From positions 248,001 to 312,000 of the forward strand of contig CAVSPW010000004.1 in NCBI GenBank assembly GCA_963729935.1: a stretch of DNA of 64,000 nt, given 5' to 3'. This document shows, piece after piece, positions 43,247 through 54,547 of this stretch. This DNA is from CAIKMD01 sp963729935. GTDB lineage: Bacteria; Pseudomonadota; Alphaproteobacteria; ATCC43930; CGMCC-115725. The notes beneath the pieces were generated by a model. The model had not been told where the DNA came from, ran no database searches, and worked only from the letters and a program-made list of their open reading frames with translations. The position numbers and the translations under genes are program-made. Numbering within the stretch: position 1 is the first letter of the stretch; every line of letters starts with the position of its first letter.

Positions 43247-45562
43247 ATGTGGCGTATCCTCGGCTGGTTTCTTCGAATTGGTGTGCTTCTTGGCTTGGTG
43301 GGCGCGGCCGGGATCTATCTCTGGCTGCGTTCCTCGCTGTCGGTGACCGACGGCCGACTGACTCTTTCCGGACCGACGGCCGAGATCCGCGTCACCCGCG
43401 ACGCGCACAGCATTCCCACGATCAAGGCGCAAAATGACGGCGACGCCGCCTTCGGTCTGGGCTTCGTTCATGCCCAGGACCGTCTCTTCCAGATGGACCT
43501 GATGCGCCATTTCGGCGCCGGCCGGCTCGCGGAATGGTTCGGCCCGCGCGCGGTCGAAGTCGACCGCTCGACGCGCAGCCTGGGGCTCTATCGCGCCGCC
43601 GAGTCGCAATATTCGCTGCTCTCTCCCCCGTTACGCGCCGTGTTCGATGCCTATGCTGCGGGCGTCAACGCTTTCCTCTCGAGCCGCCGCGGCGCGCTGC
43701 CGCCGGAATATGCGTTGCTCGGCGTGCGGCCCGAGCCCTGGAAGCCGGCCGATTCGCTGGTCTGGGGCAAGATCATGGACCTGCAACTCACCGGCAATTA
43801 CCGCTTCGAGCTGTTGCGCGCGCGCCTCGCGCGGCGTTTGAGCCCGGCCGAGTTGGCGGTGCTCTACCCCGCCTATCGCGGCGATGCGCCGGTGGTCTTG
43901 GGCGCGCTCGATTCGACCTTGCGCGGATTGCCGCCGCAAGCGCCGGCCTCGAATGAGTGGGTGGTCGACGGCAAGCATTCGCTCTCGGGCAAGCCGTTGC
44001 TCGCCAATGACACGCATCTGGGTTTCTCGGCGCCGGGCATATGGTATCTCGCGCGGCTCGAAACCCCCGGCGAGACGCTCGCCGGCGTGACCTCGGCGGG
44101 CGAGCCGCTGGTCCTTCTCGGCCATAACACGCATATCGCCTGGGGCTTCACCACGACCGGCGGCGATGTCGAGGATGTCTTCGTCGAAAAGCCCGATCCC
44201 GCCGAGCCCACCCATTATCTCGCGCCGCAAGGCTCGCTGCCCTTCGCCGTCCACGAGGAGCAGATCAAAATTCGCGGCGCCAGCCCGTTGACGATCACCT
44301 TGCGTTCGACGCGGCATGGGCCGGTGATCTCCGACGGGCCGGGCGGCCGTCCGGCGAGCACCGGCGAGGTGCTGGCGCTCTCGGCGACCTGGCTGCAAGG
44401 CGAGGACCGCACGCCGCAGGCCTTGTGGGATGCGAGCCACGCGCATGATTGGCAGGCCTTTCGCGACGCCTTTCGCAACGCGGTCGCGCCGGAGCAGAAC
44501 ATCGTCTATGCCGATGTGGATGGGCATATCGGGTTTTTCGCGCCCGCGCAGATTCCGATCCGGGCCAAAGGCGACGGCTTGATGCCGGCACAAGGCGCGA
44601 CCGGCGAAAACGATTGGACCGGTTACGTACCTTTCGACGCGCTGCCGCAAAGCTTCGATCCGCCGAGCGGGCGCTTCATTGCCGCCAACAACAAGATCGT
44701 GCCCAACTCCTATCCCTACCTCATCACGCGTGATTGGGAGCTGCCCTACCGCGCCGAGCGCATCGCCGAGCTGCTCGACAAGACGCCGATGCAGTCGCCC
44801 GACGCGGCGGCAGCGATCCAGGCCGACACGGTCTCGCTGATGGCGCGCCGCCTCCTGCCCCTGATGTTGAAGGCGAAGCCCGCTTCGGCGCTGGGACAGG
44901 CGGCGATCCAACGCCTCCCGGGGTGGGATGACCGCATGGCGCGCGCGCGCGTCGAGCCGCTGCTCTTCGTGGCCTGGCTGCGGGAATTCAATCGCCAGAT
45001 CCTCGCCGATAAGCTGGGGACGATGTTCGAGGATTATTGGGGCCTTCATCCCGACGTCATCGAGAACATTCTCACCGCGCATCCGGAATGGTGTGACAAT
45101 CGAGAGACGCCGGAGGTCGAGACCTGCGATCGCCAGCTTGCCGCCGCGCTCGATCGTGCGGTCCGAGCCCTGACGCGGCTCTATGGCGACGACATGGATC
45201 AGTGGCGTTGGGCGCTCGCGCATCCGGCAAGCTTCGCCCATCCGATCTGGTCGCGTCTGCCTTGGATCGCTTCCTGGCTTGCGCTTGTTATCCCCGATGA
45301 TGGCGGCTTCGATACGATCGACAACGCGACCACGAACGTGAGCAGCGCGACGCAACCCTTCACCGCGATCCACGGCCCGACCATGCGCATGATCGTCGAC
45401 ATGGCCTCGCCCGATGCGGCGCGCTTCATGATCGTGCCGGGCGAATCCGGCAATCTTCTCTCGGCGCATTACGGCGATCTGATGACGCCTTGGCGGGACG
45501 TGCGCTACCTGAGCTTCAGCGACGACGCGCGTGGCGGCGTGCTCGTTCTCGCACCGCGATAG
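43247..45562 (+). CDS. Penicillin acylase family Ntn-hydrolase, membrane-anchored
   Basis: A 771-residue protein of the penicillin G acylase/AHL acylase family. An N-terminal hydrophobic helix (RIGVLLGLVGAAGIYLWLR) is a membrane anchor or uncleaved signal. The A-chain part has GDAAFGLGFVHAQDRLFQMD; the autocatalytic cut precedes S235 in PASNEWVVDGKHS, the N-terminal nucleophile of the B chain; NEWV and later ATGENDWTGYVP, RFIAANNKIV support this. Substrates in the family include acyl-homoserine lactones, cyclic lipopeptides and beta-lactams; the actual one is unknown. Confidence 0.93.
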   Translation: MWRILGWFLRIGVLLGLVGAAGIYLWLRSSLSVTDGRLTLSGPTAEIRVTRDAHSIPTIKAQNDGDAAFGLGFVHAQDRLFQMDLMRHFGAGRLAEWFGPRAVEVDRSTRSLGLYRAAESQYSLLSPPLRAVFDAYAAGVNAFLSSRRGALPPEYALLGVRPEPWKPADSLVWGKIMDLQLTGNYRFELLRARLARRLSPAELAVLYPAYRGDAPVVLGALDSTLRGLPPQAPASNEWVVDGKHSLSGKPLLANDTHLGFSAPGIWYLARLETPGETLAGVTSAGEPLVLLGHNTHIAWGFTTTGGDVEDVFVEKPDPAEPTHYLAPQGSLPFAVHEEQIKIRGASPLTITLRSTRHGPVISDGPGGRPASTGEVLALSATWLQGEDRTPQALWDASHAHDWQAFRDAFRNAVAPEQNIVYADVDGHIGFFAPAQIPIRAKGDGLMPAQGATGENDWTGYVPFDALPQSFDPPSGRFIAANNKIVPNSYPYLITRDWELPYRAERIAELLDKTPMQSPDAAAAIQADTVSLMARRLLPLMLKAKPASALGQAAIQRLPGWDDRMARARVEPLLFVAWLREFNRQILADKLGTMFEDYWGLHPDVIENILTAHPEWCDNRETPEVETCDRQLAAALDRAVRALTRLYGDDMDQWRWALAHPASFAHPIWSRLPWIASWLALVIPDDGGFDTIDNATTNVSSATQPFTAIHGPTMRMIVDMASPDAARFMIVPGESGNLLSAHYGDLMTPWRDVRYLSFSDDARGGVLVLAPR

Positions 45563-45767
45563 AGCGGCGTTCTGCGCGCGCGATCCTGGGGTGCCGCTCG
45601 GCCTTTTTCGCAAGCGCGCGCGTTTTTTCGACGGCGCAAGTTTGGTAAACAAAATTTTGCCGAAGGGTCGCGACCGGCGCGCGACGCCGAAGTGTCACCT
45701 TGCTTTTATCAAACCTTAACCCGAAGGCCCATAAACTTCGCTGGAATTCCCATGCAACGAGGACACC

Positions 45768-46247
45768 ATGCAGTCCGCGTATCTCGAAATCATCGCGCTG
45801 GTCGAACGCCTTCACCGCCAGTTTCTCGAACTCGTCAAGCTCGAGCTCGACACGAACGGCGTGCACGATATCAACAACGTCCAGGCCATGATCCTCTACA
45901 ATATCGGCGATCTCGAAATGACGGTCGGCGAGTTGACCTTGCGCGGTTGCTATCTCGGCTCCAACGTCTCTTACAACCTCAAGAAGATGCTCGAGAACGG
46001 CTATATCGTGCAGGAGCGTTCCTCGCATGACCGCCGCTCGGTGCGTGTGCGTCTCTCCGAGAAGGGGACCGATCTGCATCTGAAGATGAAACAGATGCAT
46101 GAGCGTCATCTCGCCTCGCTCGGCCAAGGCGTGGTGCAGGCGGACGATCTCGTCTCCGCGCATCGCACGCTCCGCCGGCTCGAGCGCTTCTGGACGCATG
46201 CGGTCGAGATGGGCGCCCGCGCGACGGCCTTCCCGCCCGCAGCATAG
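45768..46247 (+). CDS. ldtR: MarR-family regulator, LdtR-like
   Basis: A 159-residue winged-helix regulator. INNVQAMILYNIGDLEMTVGELTLRGCYLGSNV is the helix-turn-helix region and HDRRSVRVRLSEKG the wing; the long first helix (YLEIIALVERLHRQFLELVKLEL) forms the dimer. The sequence is close to LdtR of Rhizobiales, which controls an L,D-transpeptidase gene and osmotic stress tolerance. About 200 bases upstream carry no gene and should contain its promoter. A strong terminator follows at 46271-46303. Confidence 0.88.
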   Translation: MQSAYLEIIALVERLHRQFLELVKLELDTNGVHDINNVQAMILYNIGDLEMTVGELTLRGCYLGSNVSYNLKKMLENGYIVQERSSHDRRSVRVRLSEKGTDLHLKMKQMHERHLASLGQGVVQADDLVSAHRTLRRLERFWTHAVEMGARATAFPPAA

Positions 46248-46270
46248 CTCTTCTCGACACTCCGAACGCG

Positions 46271-46303
46271 ACACGCCGGCCTTCGTGCCGGCGTGTTTCT
46301 TTT
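46271..46303 (+). terminator. Intrinsic terminator after the ldtR-like gene
   Basis: ACACGCCGGC, loop CTTCGT, GCCGGCGTGT, then TTCTTTT: a perfect 10-bp GC-rich stem followed by a T-rich tail. It ends rightward transcription 24 bases after the regulator stop. The tail touches the stop codon of the convergent glutaryl-CoA dehydrogenase gene, which may use the same hairpin in the other direction. Confidence 0.9.
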
Positions 46304-47490
46304 CAGAACGCCGCGAGACCGGTTTGCGCGCGCCCAAGGATGAGGGCGTGGATGTCGTGCGTGCCCTCATAGGTGTTCACGGTCTCGAGATTCAGCATGT
46401 GGCGGATCACGTGGTATTCGTCGACGATGCCATTGCCGCCGTGCATGTCGCGCGCGAGGCGCGCGATGTCGAGCGACTTGCCGGTCGAGTTGCGCTTCAG
46501 GATCGAGACCATCTCGGGCGTGGCGCGGCCCTCATCCTTGAGCCGCCCCAGCCTCAGGCAGGCGTGAAGCCCGAGCGTGATCTCGGTCATCATGTCGGCG
46601 AGCTTTTTCTGGACGAGCTGGGTCGCGGCCAGGGGCTTGCCGAAGGCGTGGCGCGAGAGCGTGTAGTCGCGTGCCGCGTGCCAGCAGAATTCGGCCGCGC
46701 CCAAGGCGCCCCAAGCGATCCCGTAGCGCGCATTGTCGAGGCAGGTGAAGGGGCCGCGCAATCCGGTCACGCCCGGCAGCAGATTGGCTTCGGGCACGAA
46801 CACCTCCGCCATCACGATTTCGCCGGTGATCGAGGCACGCAAGGAGAACTTGCCCTCTATCTTGGGCGTGGTCAGGCCCTTCATGCCGCGCTCCAGGATG
46901 AAGCCGCGGATGGTGTCGTCGAGCTTGGCCCAGACCACCATGACATCGGCGACGGGCGAGTTGCTGATCCACATCTTGGCGCCGTTCAGCACATAGCCGC
47001 CGTCGACCTTCTTGGCGCGGCTCTTCATGCCGCCGGCATCGGAGCCGTGATCGGGTTCGGTCAGGCCGAAACAGCCGATCGTCTCGCCGGCCGCGAGCTT
47101 GGGCAGAAATTTCTGTTTCTGTTCCTCGGTGCCGAAATCATGGATCGGCCCCATGACCAGCGAGGACTGGACGCTCAAGCTGGAGCGGTAGCCGCTGTCG
47201 ACGCGCTCCAATTCGCGCGCGACCAGGCCGTAGCAGACGTAATTCGCGCCGGCGCAGCCATAGCCCGAGATGGTGGCGCCCAGGAAACCCAATGCGCCCA
47301 TCTCGTTCATGATCTCGCGATCGAAGCGCTCGGTGCGGAAGGCGCTCTGCACTCGCGGCATGAGCTTGTCCTGCGCATAGGCGCGCGCGCTGTCGCGCAC
47401 CATTTTCTCTTCGCTCGAGAGCTCGTCCTCGAGCAGCAGCGGATCCTGCCAATTGAAGCTCGGCCTCTCCTTGCGCTGCGCGGTCGCCAT
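46303..47490 (-). CDS. gcdH: Glutaryl-CoA dehydrogenase
   Basis: A 395-residue FAD acyl-CoA dehydrogenase that oxidises and decarboxylates glutaryl-CoA to crotonyl-CoA in lysine, tryptophan and benzoyl-CoA breakdown. FNWQDPLLLEDELSSEE is the GCDH start; the Arg-containing substrate segment is SSLVMGPI and YRSSLSVQSSL; the catalytic Glu is in NLETVNTYEGTHDIHALILGR. ATG at 47490 (MATAQRKERPSFNW) fits the family length; the open frame extends 8 codons further. It stands alone between the ldtR terminator and a small divergent gene. Confidence 0.95.
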   Translation of the reverse strand: MATAQRKERPSFNWQDPLLLEDELSSEEKMVRDSARAYAQDKLMPRVQSAFRTERFDREIMNEMGALGFLGATISGYGCAGANYVCYGLVARELERVDSGYRSSLSVQSSLVMGPIHDFGTEEQKQKFLPKLAAGETIGCFGLTEPDHGSDAGGMKSRAKKVDGGYVLNGAKMWISNSPVADVMVVWAKLDDTIRGFILERGMKGLTTPKIEGKFSLRASITGEIVMAEVFVPEANLLPGVTGLRGPFTCLDNARYGIAWGALGAAEFCWHAARDYTLSRHAFGKPLAATQLVQKKLADMMTEITLGLHACLRLGRLKDEGRATPEMVSILKRNSTGKSLDIARLARDMHGGNGIVDEYHVIRHMLNLETVNTYEGTHDIHALILGRAQTGLAAF

Positions 47491-47533
47491 CGGTATCTCC
47501 CCTTGGACCCACAAAGGGCGCTATTCTAACGTC

Positions 47534-47722
47534 ATGGCGGGGGAGCGCGAGGTCATCTTTGAGTTCCTGCGGGTGGGCGCCTCGGTGAAGGTGACTGCAG
47601 TCGACGTCGCGACCGGCATCGAAGTCTCGATCGTCGGCGCCCCGTCGGCGGGCGAGGCGGCCATGAAGCGTCTTGCCAAGCAGAAGCTCGATTACATGAT
47701 CGCAAAGCGCGCCAAGGGCTAA
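47534..47722 (+). CDS. Small conserved protein, DUF6898-like (62 residues)
   Basis: The sequence MAGEREVIFEFLRVGASVKV followed by TAVDVATGIEVSIVGAPSAGE and a basic helical end (AMKRLAKQKLDYMIAKRAKG) looks like the small beta-hairpin-plus-helix proteins often encoded beside acyl-CoA dehydrogenase or serine hydroxymethyltransferase genes in alphaproteobacteria (DUF6898, from memory). ATG at 47534 is preferred, 44 bases from the divergent gcdH start. Function unknown. Confidence 0.65.
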   Translation: MAGEREVIFEFLRVGASVKVTAVDVATGIEVSIVGAPSAGEAAMKRLAKQKLDYMIAKRAKG

Positions 47723-48583
47723 GCCGGCCGCAGCCTTGCCTTGGAGGGGGGCTTGATCAAGCCGCGCAGCGCGCCGAGCAGGGCCAGGGCGCCGGTCGAA
47801 GCCAGCACGACCCAGCCGGGCCGGACGCCCGTGTCGAGCGAGAAATTTGCCATCAGCACCAGCGCGAAGGGCGCGCCCATGGCAATCCAGAAATAGAGGG
47901 CCTCTCCGAGGGCGGTCAACGCGGCGGCGGCGAGGCTCATCAACGCCATCGCCGGCAACGGCATTTTCCCGCGCCCGTACCGCCAGACGAGGGCGCGGCA
48001 GCCCATGAGCCAGAGATAGATGCCGGCCATCACCATGGGCTCCCACTCGTCGAGCTTCGACTGTAGGAAGAAGTGGATAACGGCGAGAAACGCGATCCCA
48101 TAAACGATGCGGTGGAGCTTCTGCCAGCGGCGCGCGCCGAGGCGCCGTTGCCAGCCATCGGTCGAGGTGACCGCGAGCACGCCGAGGCCCAACAGCGCGC
48201 TAAACCCGATGGTAAGATAGATGCGCAAGACGATTTCGGAAATCACGGTCCGGAATATTGTATGCCTCGTCGACGACGTAGAGCGAGAAATGCACCAGGA
48301 CATAGGCAAAGGCCGCAACGCCGACGAGGCGCCTGACCTGCAAGAGCTGGGGCCATTGCAGCACGACGCGCGCCGGCGAGACCGCCAGCGCGATGAAGAT
48401 CAGCCGGATCGTCCAATCGCCGAATTCGTGGATGGCTTCGGTGACAGGCCGCGCGCCGAGCAAGCCCAAATCGTAGGATACCGCGGTCCACAGGCCGGGA
48501 ATGAACAACGCGAGCAGGACGAGCGCCTTCAGCGGCGAGAACTGCCCACCATAATCGTGCCAGGGAAGCTTGCGCGGATTCAT
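47719..48583 (-). pseudogene. msrQ: msrQ, haem-binding membrane subunit of MsrPQ, disrupted by a frameshift
   Basis: Two overlapping leftward frames together encode one MsrQ-type ferric-reductase-like membrane protein. The first (start ATG 48583) covers PLKALVLLALFIPGLW, RPVTEAIHEFGDWTIRL and VRRLVGVAAFAYVLVHFSLYVVDEAYN, then goes out of frame. The second resumes with FRTVISEIVLRIYLTIGF, RRWQKLHRIVYGIAFLAVIHFF and the last helices to 47719. Removing one base near 48252-48258 joins them without loss. Haem-ligand His residues are split across the two parts. No msrP is nearby. Either a recent pseudogene or a sequencing error. Confidence 0.82.
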
Positions 48584-48694
48584 CGGGGCTTTTTTCTAGC
48601 GCAGCGCCGCGGTCGCGCCCAATCGAAATCCTTCACGATTCGGCGATTTTGCAGCCTTGCTCCTGACGCGGCGCGCGCATAATTTGGGTTCCAC

Positions 48695-50861
<2,167 letters not shown>

Positions 50862-50865
<4 letters not shown>

Positions 50866-51662
50866 ATGCCGCGCCGCTGCTCGGCGTCGAGCGGCTCACC
50901 ATGCGCTTCGGCGGCTTGCTCGCGGTGGACGCGCTCTCCTTCACGGTCGGTGCGCAAGACATCACCGCGATCATCGGCCCCAATGGCGCGGGCAAGACCA
51001 CCGTCTTCAATTGCCTGACCGGTTTCTATCGCCCGAGCGCGGGCAAGCTCGAGCTCTACCGCGCGGGCAAGGTCCTGCGGCTCGAACGCATGGAGGGCTG
51101 GCGGATCGCGCGCGATGCGGGCGTGGCGCGCACCTTCCAGAACATCCGGCTCTTCGCCGGAATGACGGTGCTCGAGAATCTGATCATCGCGCAGCACAAC
51201 GCCCTGAACCGGGCGAGCTTTTACACGCTCGGTGGGCTCCTCGGCACGCGCACCTATCGCCTGGCCGAAAGCGCCGCGTTGGAAAAGGCACGCTATTGGC
51301 TCGACCGTGTCGCGCTCACGGCCAGCGCCGACCTCGCCGCCGCGACCTTGCCCTATGGCGCGCAGCGACGGCTCGAGATCGCGCGCGCCATGTGTACCGA
51401 CCCGACGCTGTTGTGTCTCGACGAGCCGGCAGCCGGCCTCAATCCGCATGAATCCGCCGATCTCAACCGTCTCCTGCTGTCGATTCGCGATCGCCACGGG
51501 GTCGGCGTCCTGCTCATCGAGCACGACATGAACGTGGTGATGGGAATCTCCGACCACGTCATCGTGCTCGATTACGGCCGCAAGATCGCCGACGGCACGG
51601 CCGAAGCGGTGCGGCGCGATCCCGCCGTGATCAAGGCCTATCTCGGCGAAGAAGAAACATGA
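50862..51662 (+). CDS. livG: LivG, branched-chain amino acid ABC ATPase
   Basis: A 266-residue ATPase: Walker A GPNGAGKTT, Q-loop VARTFQNIRLFAGMTVLENL (typical LivG), signature in LPYGAQRRLEIARAM, a non-canonical LPYGAQRR as in this family, Walker B LLCLDEPAAGLNPHE and H-loop LIEHDMNVVM. ATG at 50862 overlaps the livM stop; the frame is open far upstream but that is the shadow of livM. livF follows 7 bases after its stop. Confidence 0.95.
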
Positions 51663-51669
51663 GCGGGCG

Positions 51670-52380
<711 letters not shown>

Positions 52381-52421
52381 TATAAGATGGCGTCACGCTG
52401 ATTCCCGTGGTGGAGGCCAAG

Positions 52422-52889
52422 ATGGCCGAGAAAGACACGCCCGCGCCGCCGAACGAAGGGCCGTCCAGGCCCGCTGAATCCGTGATCCCCGGCTATTGGG
52501 GCCCGAACATGCTCATCTATGGCGATATTTCGCGCCTGCTGTTCCGCATGCATCGCAACGTCACTGCTCATATGGACGCGCATCGGCGGCTGATGGAGCG
52601 GCTGCAATCGGTCTTTCAGCACGAGCAGGCCATGGTGCTCGAACTCGCCCGCGTGATCGACGAGGCGACGACGCAAGCCGCGCGCAAATCCAATGAGGGT
52701 CAGCCGGCGCTGGGCAGCGAGAGCATGGAGCGGATCTTCGAGCATGCCGGCAACGCGATGCGGGAATCCGGGAATATGCTCACCGATATTCAGCTTGAAG
52801 CGCTGGCCCTGTTGCAGCACTACATCGAGGATTCGGGCGCGGAATCGCTGGAACCGCAACAAGAGACCAAGGAAACGAAGGAACCGTAA
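52422..52889 (+). CDS. Helical hypothetical protein inside the liv operon (155 residues)
   Basis: ATG at 52422 has GGAGG 6 bases upstream (GTGGAGGCCAAGATG). The protein has a Pro-rich charged N-terminus, a central motif ESVIPGYWGPNMLIYGDISRL, and long amphipathic helices (HRRLMERLQSVFQHEQAMVLELARVIDEAT; SMERIFEHAGNAMRESGNMLTDIQLEAL), ending in an acidic Gln/Glu/Lys tail. No signal peptide or membrane helix is present. Composition is a little like phasins or coiled-coil adaptors, but I do not recognise a family. Its place between livF and livK suggests a link with the transporter. Confidence 0.7.
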   Translation: MAEKDTPAPPNEGPSRPAESVIPGYWGPNMLIYGDISRLLFRMHRNVTAHMDAHRRLMERLQSVFQHEQAMVLELARVIDEATTQAARKSNEGQPALGSESMERIFEHAGNAMRESGNMLTDIQLEALALLQHYIEDSGAESLEPQQETKETKEP

Positions 52890-52892
52890 GCG

Positions 52893-54005
52893 ATGAATTG
52901 GAAATTGGGCCTGCTGCTGGCCGCCCTGATCCTGTTTTCGGCCGGCGGCGCGCGGGCCGATATCAAGATCGCGATCGCGGGGCCGATCACGGGCTCCGAC
53001 GCCGCGGTTGGCGAGCAGATGCGGCGCGGCGCCGTGATGGCTGTCGCCGATATCAACGCGCATGGCGGGCTCTTGGGCCAGAAACTCTCACTCGATGTTG
53101 GCGACGATGCCTGCGATCCGAAACAGGCTGCCGCAATCGCCAACAAATTCGCCGTCAGCGGCGTCGTCTTCGTCGCTGGGCATTATTGCTCGCAGACTTC
53201 CATTCCGGCTTCGGCCGTCTATGCCGATGCCGGCATTATCGAGATCTCGCCGGCGTCGACCGCACCCGCGTATACTGACGATCCGGCCAAGAAAGGCTGG
53301 ATCAATGTCTTTCGCATCTGCGGCCGCGACGACGTCCAGGGCAAGGTCGCCGGCACCTATATCGCGACGCATATGAAGGGCAAGCCGGTGGCCATCGTCG
53401 ACGACAAGACGACCTACGGCAAAGGTCTCGCCGACGAGACGCGCAAGGCCTTGCATGCGGCCGGCGTCAAGGAAGTGCTCAATGAATCGATCAACCAGGG
53501 CGACAAGGATTTCTCCGCCCTCGTCAGCAAGATGAAGCAGGCCAATGTTGGCGTGATTTATTTCGGCGGCTATTACACCGAGGCCGGGCTGATCGTGCGC
53601 CAGGCGAAGGAGCAGGGGTTGAATGCCGTGCTGGCGGGCGGCGATGCGCTCGTCACCACCGAATTCTGGAAGATCACGGGCGATGCCGGCATGGGCACGC
53701 TCATGACTTTTTCGCCTGATCCGCGCAAGCTGCCGAGCGCGCAATCGGTCGTCGCCGAATTCAGAAAACAGGGCTACGACCCGGAAGGCTACACGCTCTA
53801 CACCTATGCCGCGGTTCAGGCCTTCGTTGAAGCCGCCGCCCGGACGAAATCGGTGAAGACCGAGGCGGTTTCGAAAGCGCTCCATGGCAGCCATTTCGAC
53901 ACGGTCTTGGGAAATATCGGGTTTGACGCCAAGGGCGACGTGATCGGGCCGGGCTATGTCATGTTCGTCTGGCGGGACGGAAAATACAGCGAAACCAATG
54001 GTTAA
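52893..54005 (+). CDS. livK: Branched-chain amino acid ABC transporter, periplasmic binding protein (LivK-like)
   Basis: A 370-residue type I periplasmic binding protein. The signal peptide ends ALILFSAGGARA-D near residue 22. The mature start IKIAIAGPITGSDAAVGEQMRRGAVMAVADINAHGGLLGQKL is typical Leu/Ile/Val-BP, with GHYCSQTSIPAS forming the first ligand strand and KGWINVFRICGRDDVQGK the segment that contacts the alpha-amino acid. It starts 3 bases after the helical unknown and is the last gene of the liv operon. Ligand specificity is not established. Confidence 0.94.
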   Translation: MNWKLGLLLAALILFSAGGARADIKIAIAGPITGSDAAVGEQMRRGAVMAVADINAHGGLLGQKLSLDVGDDACDPKQAAAIANKFAVSGVVFVAGHYCSQTSIPASAVYADAGIIEISPASTAPAYTDDPAKKGWINVFRICGRDDVQGKVAGTYIATHMKGKPVAIVDDKTTYGKGLADETRKALHAAGVKEVLNESINQGDKDFSALVSKMKQANVGVIYFGGYYTEAGLIVRQAKEQGLNAVLAGGDALVTTEFWKITGDAGMGTLMTFSPDPRKLPSAQSVVAEFRKQGYDPEGYTLYTYAAVQAFVEAAARTKSVKTEAVSKALHGSHFDTVLGNIGFDAKGDVIGPGYVMFVWRDGKYSETNG

Positions 54006-54099
54006 GGCTTGCCCCGTCACCCACGAATTGTGGTAGGAATCTGACACAGAGCCGCGATATCTGGTATTGTCCGGCATTGGTCCCTATTTTGTTCGTGAC

Positions 54100-54531
54100 A
54101 TGACCGAGACCGTCGCCGTCGCCGCCGATCATGGCGGCTATGATCTGAAATCCGTGCTCGTGCCGGAGCTGCGCGCGCTGGGCTTCGCTGTGCTCGATCT
54201 CGGCACCGACAATACGCAGCCGGTCGATTACCCCGCTTTTGCCGATGCCGTCGCCGCCGCGATCGAAGCCGGCAAGGCGCAGCGCGGACTTCTCGTTTGC
54301 GGCACCGGCATCGGCATGTCGATGGCCGCCAATCGCCACCGCTTGCTGCGCTGCGCGCTCGCCCATGACACGACCACGGCGCGGCTGGCGCGCCAACACA
54401 ACGACGCCAATGTGCTGGCCCTGGGCGGGCGCGTCCTCGGCACCGAGGTCGCCAAGGATTGCGTCAAAATTTTCTTCACCACCGCTTTCGAGGGCGGACG
54501 GCACGCGCGCCGGGTCGCCCTGTTCTCCTAG
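54100..54531 (+). CDS. rpiB: RpiB, ribose-5-phosphate isomerase B
   Basis: A 143-residue RpiB/LacA-type isomerase interconverting ribose 5-phosphate and ribulose 5-phosphate. VAVAADHGGYDLK, VLDLGTDNTQPVDYPAFADAV and RGLLVCGTGIGMSMAANRH, with the catalytic Cys in VCGTGIG, are intact, as are RQHNDANVLALGGRVLG and the Arg/His phosphate site. ATG at 54100 is chosen over the longer frame from 54067. It is followed 16 bases later by glyA, a common alphaproteobacterial pair. Confidence 0.95.
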   Translation: MTETVAVAADHGGYDLKSVLVPELRALGFAVLDLGTDNTQPVDYPAFADAVAAAIEAGKAQRGLLVCGTGIGMSMAANRHRLLRCALAHDTTTARLARQHNDANVLALGGRVLGTEVAKDCVKIFFTTAFEGGRHARRVALFS

Positions 54532-54547
54532 TCGAGGTATTGCGCCC

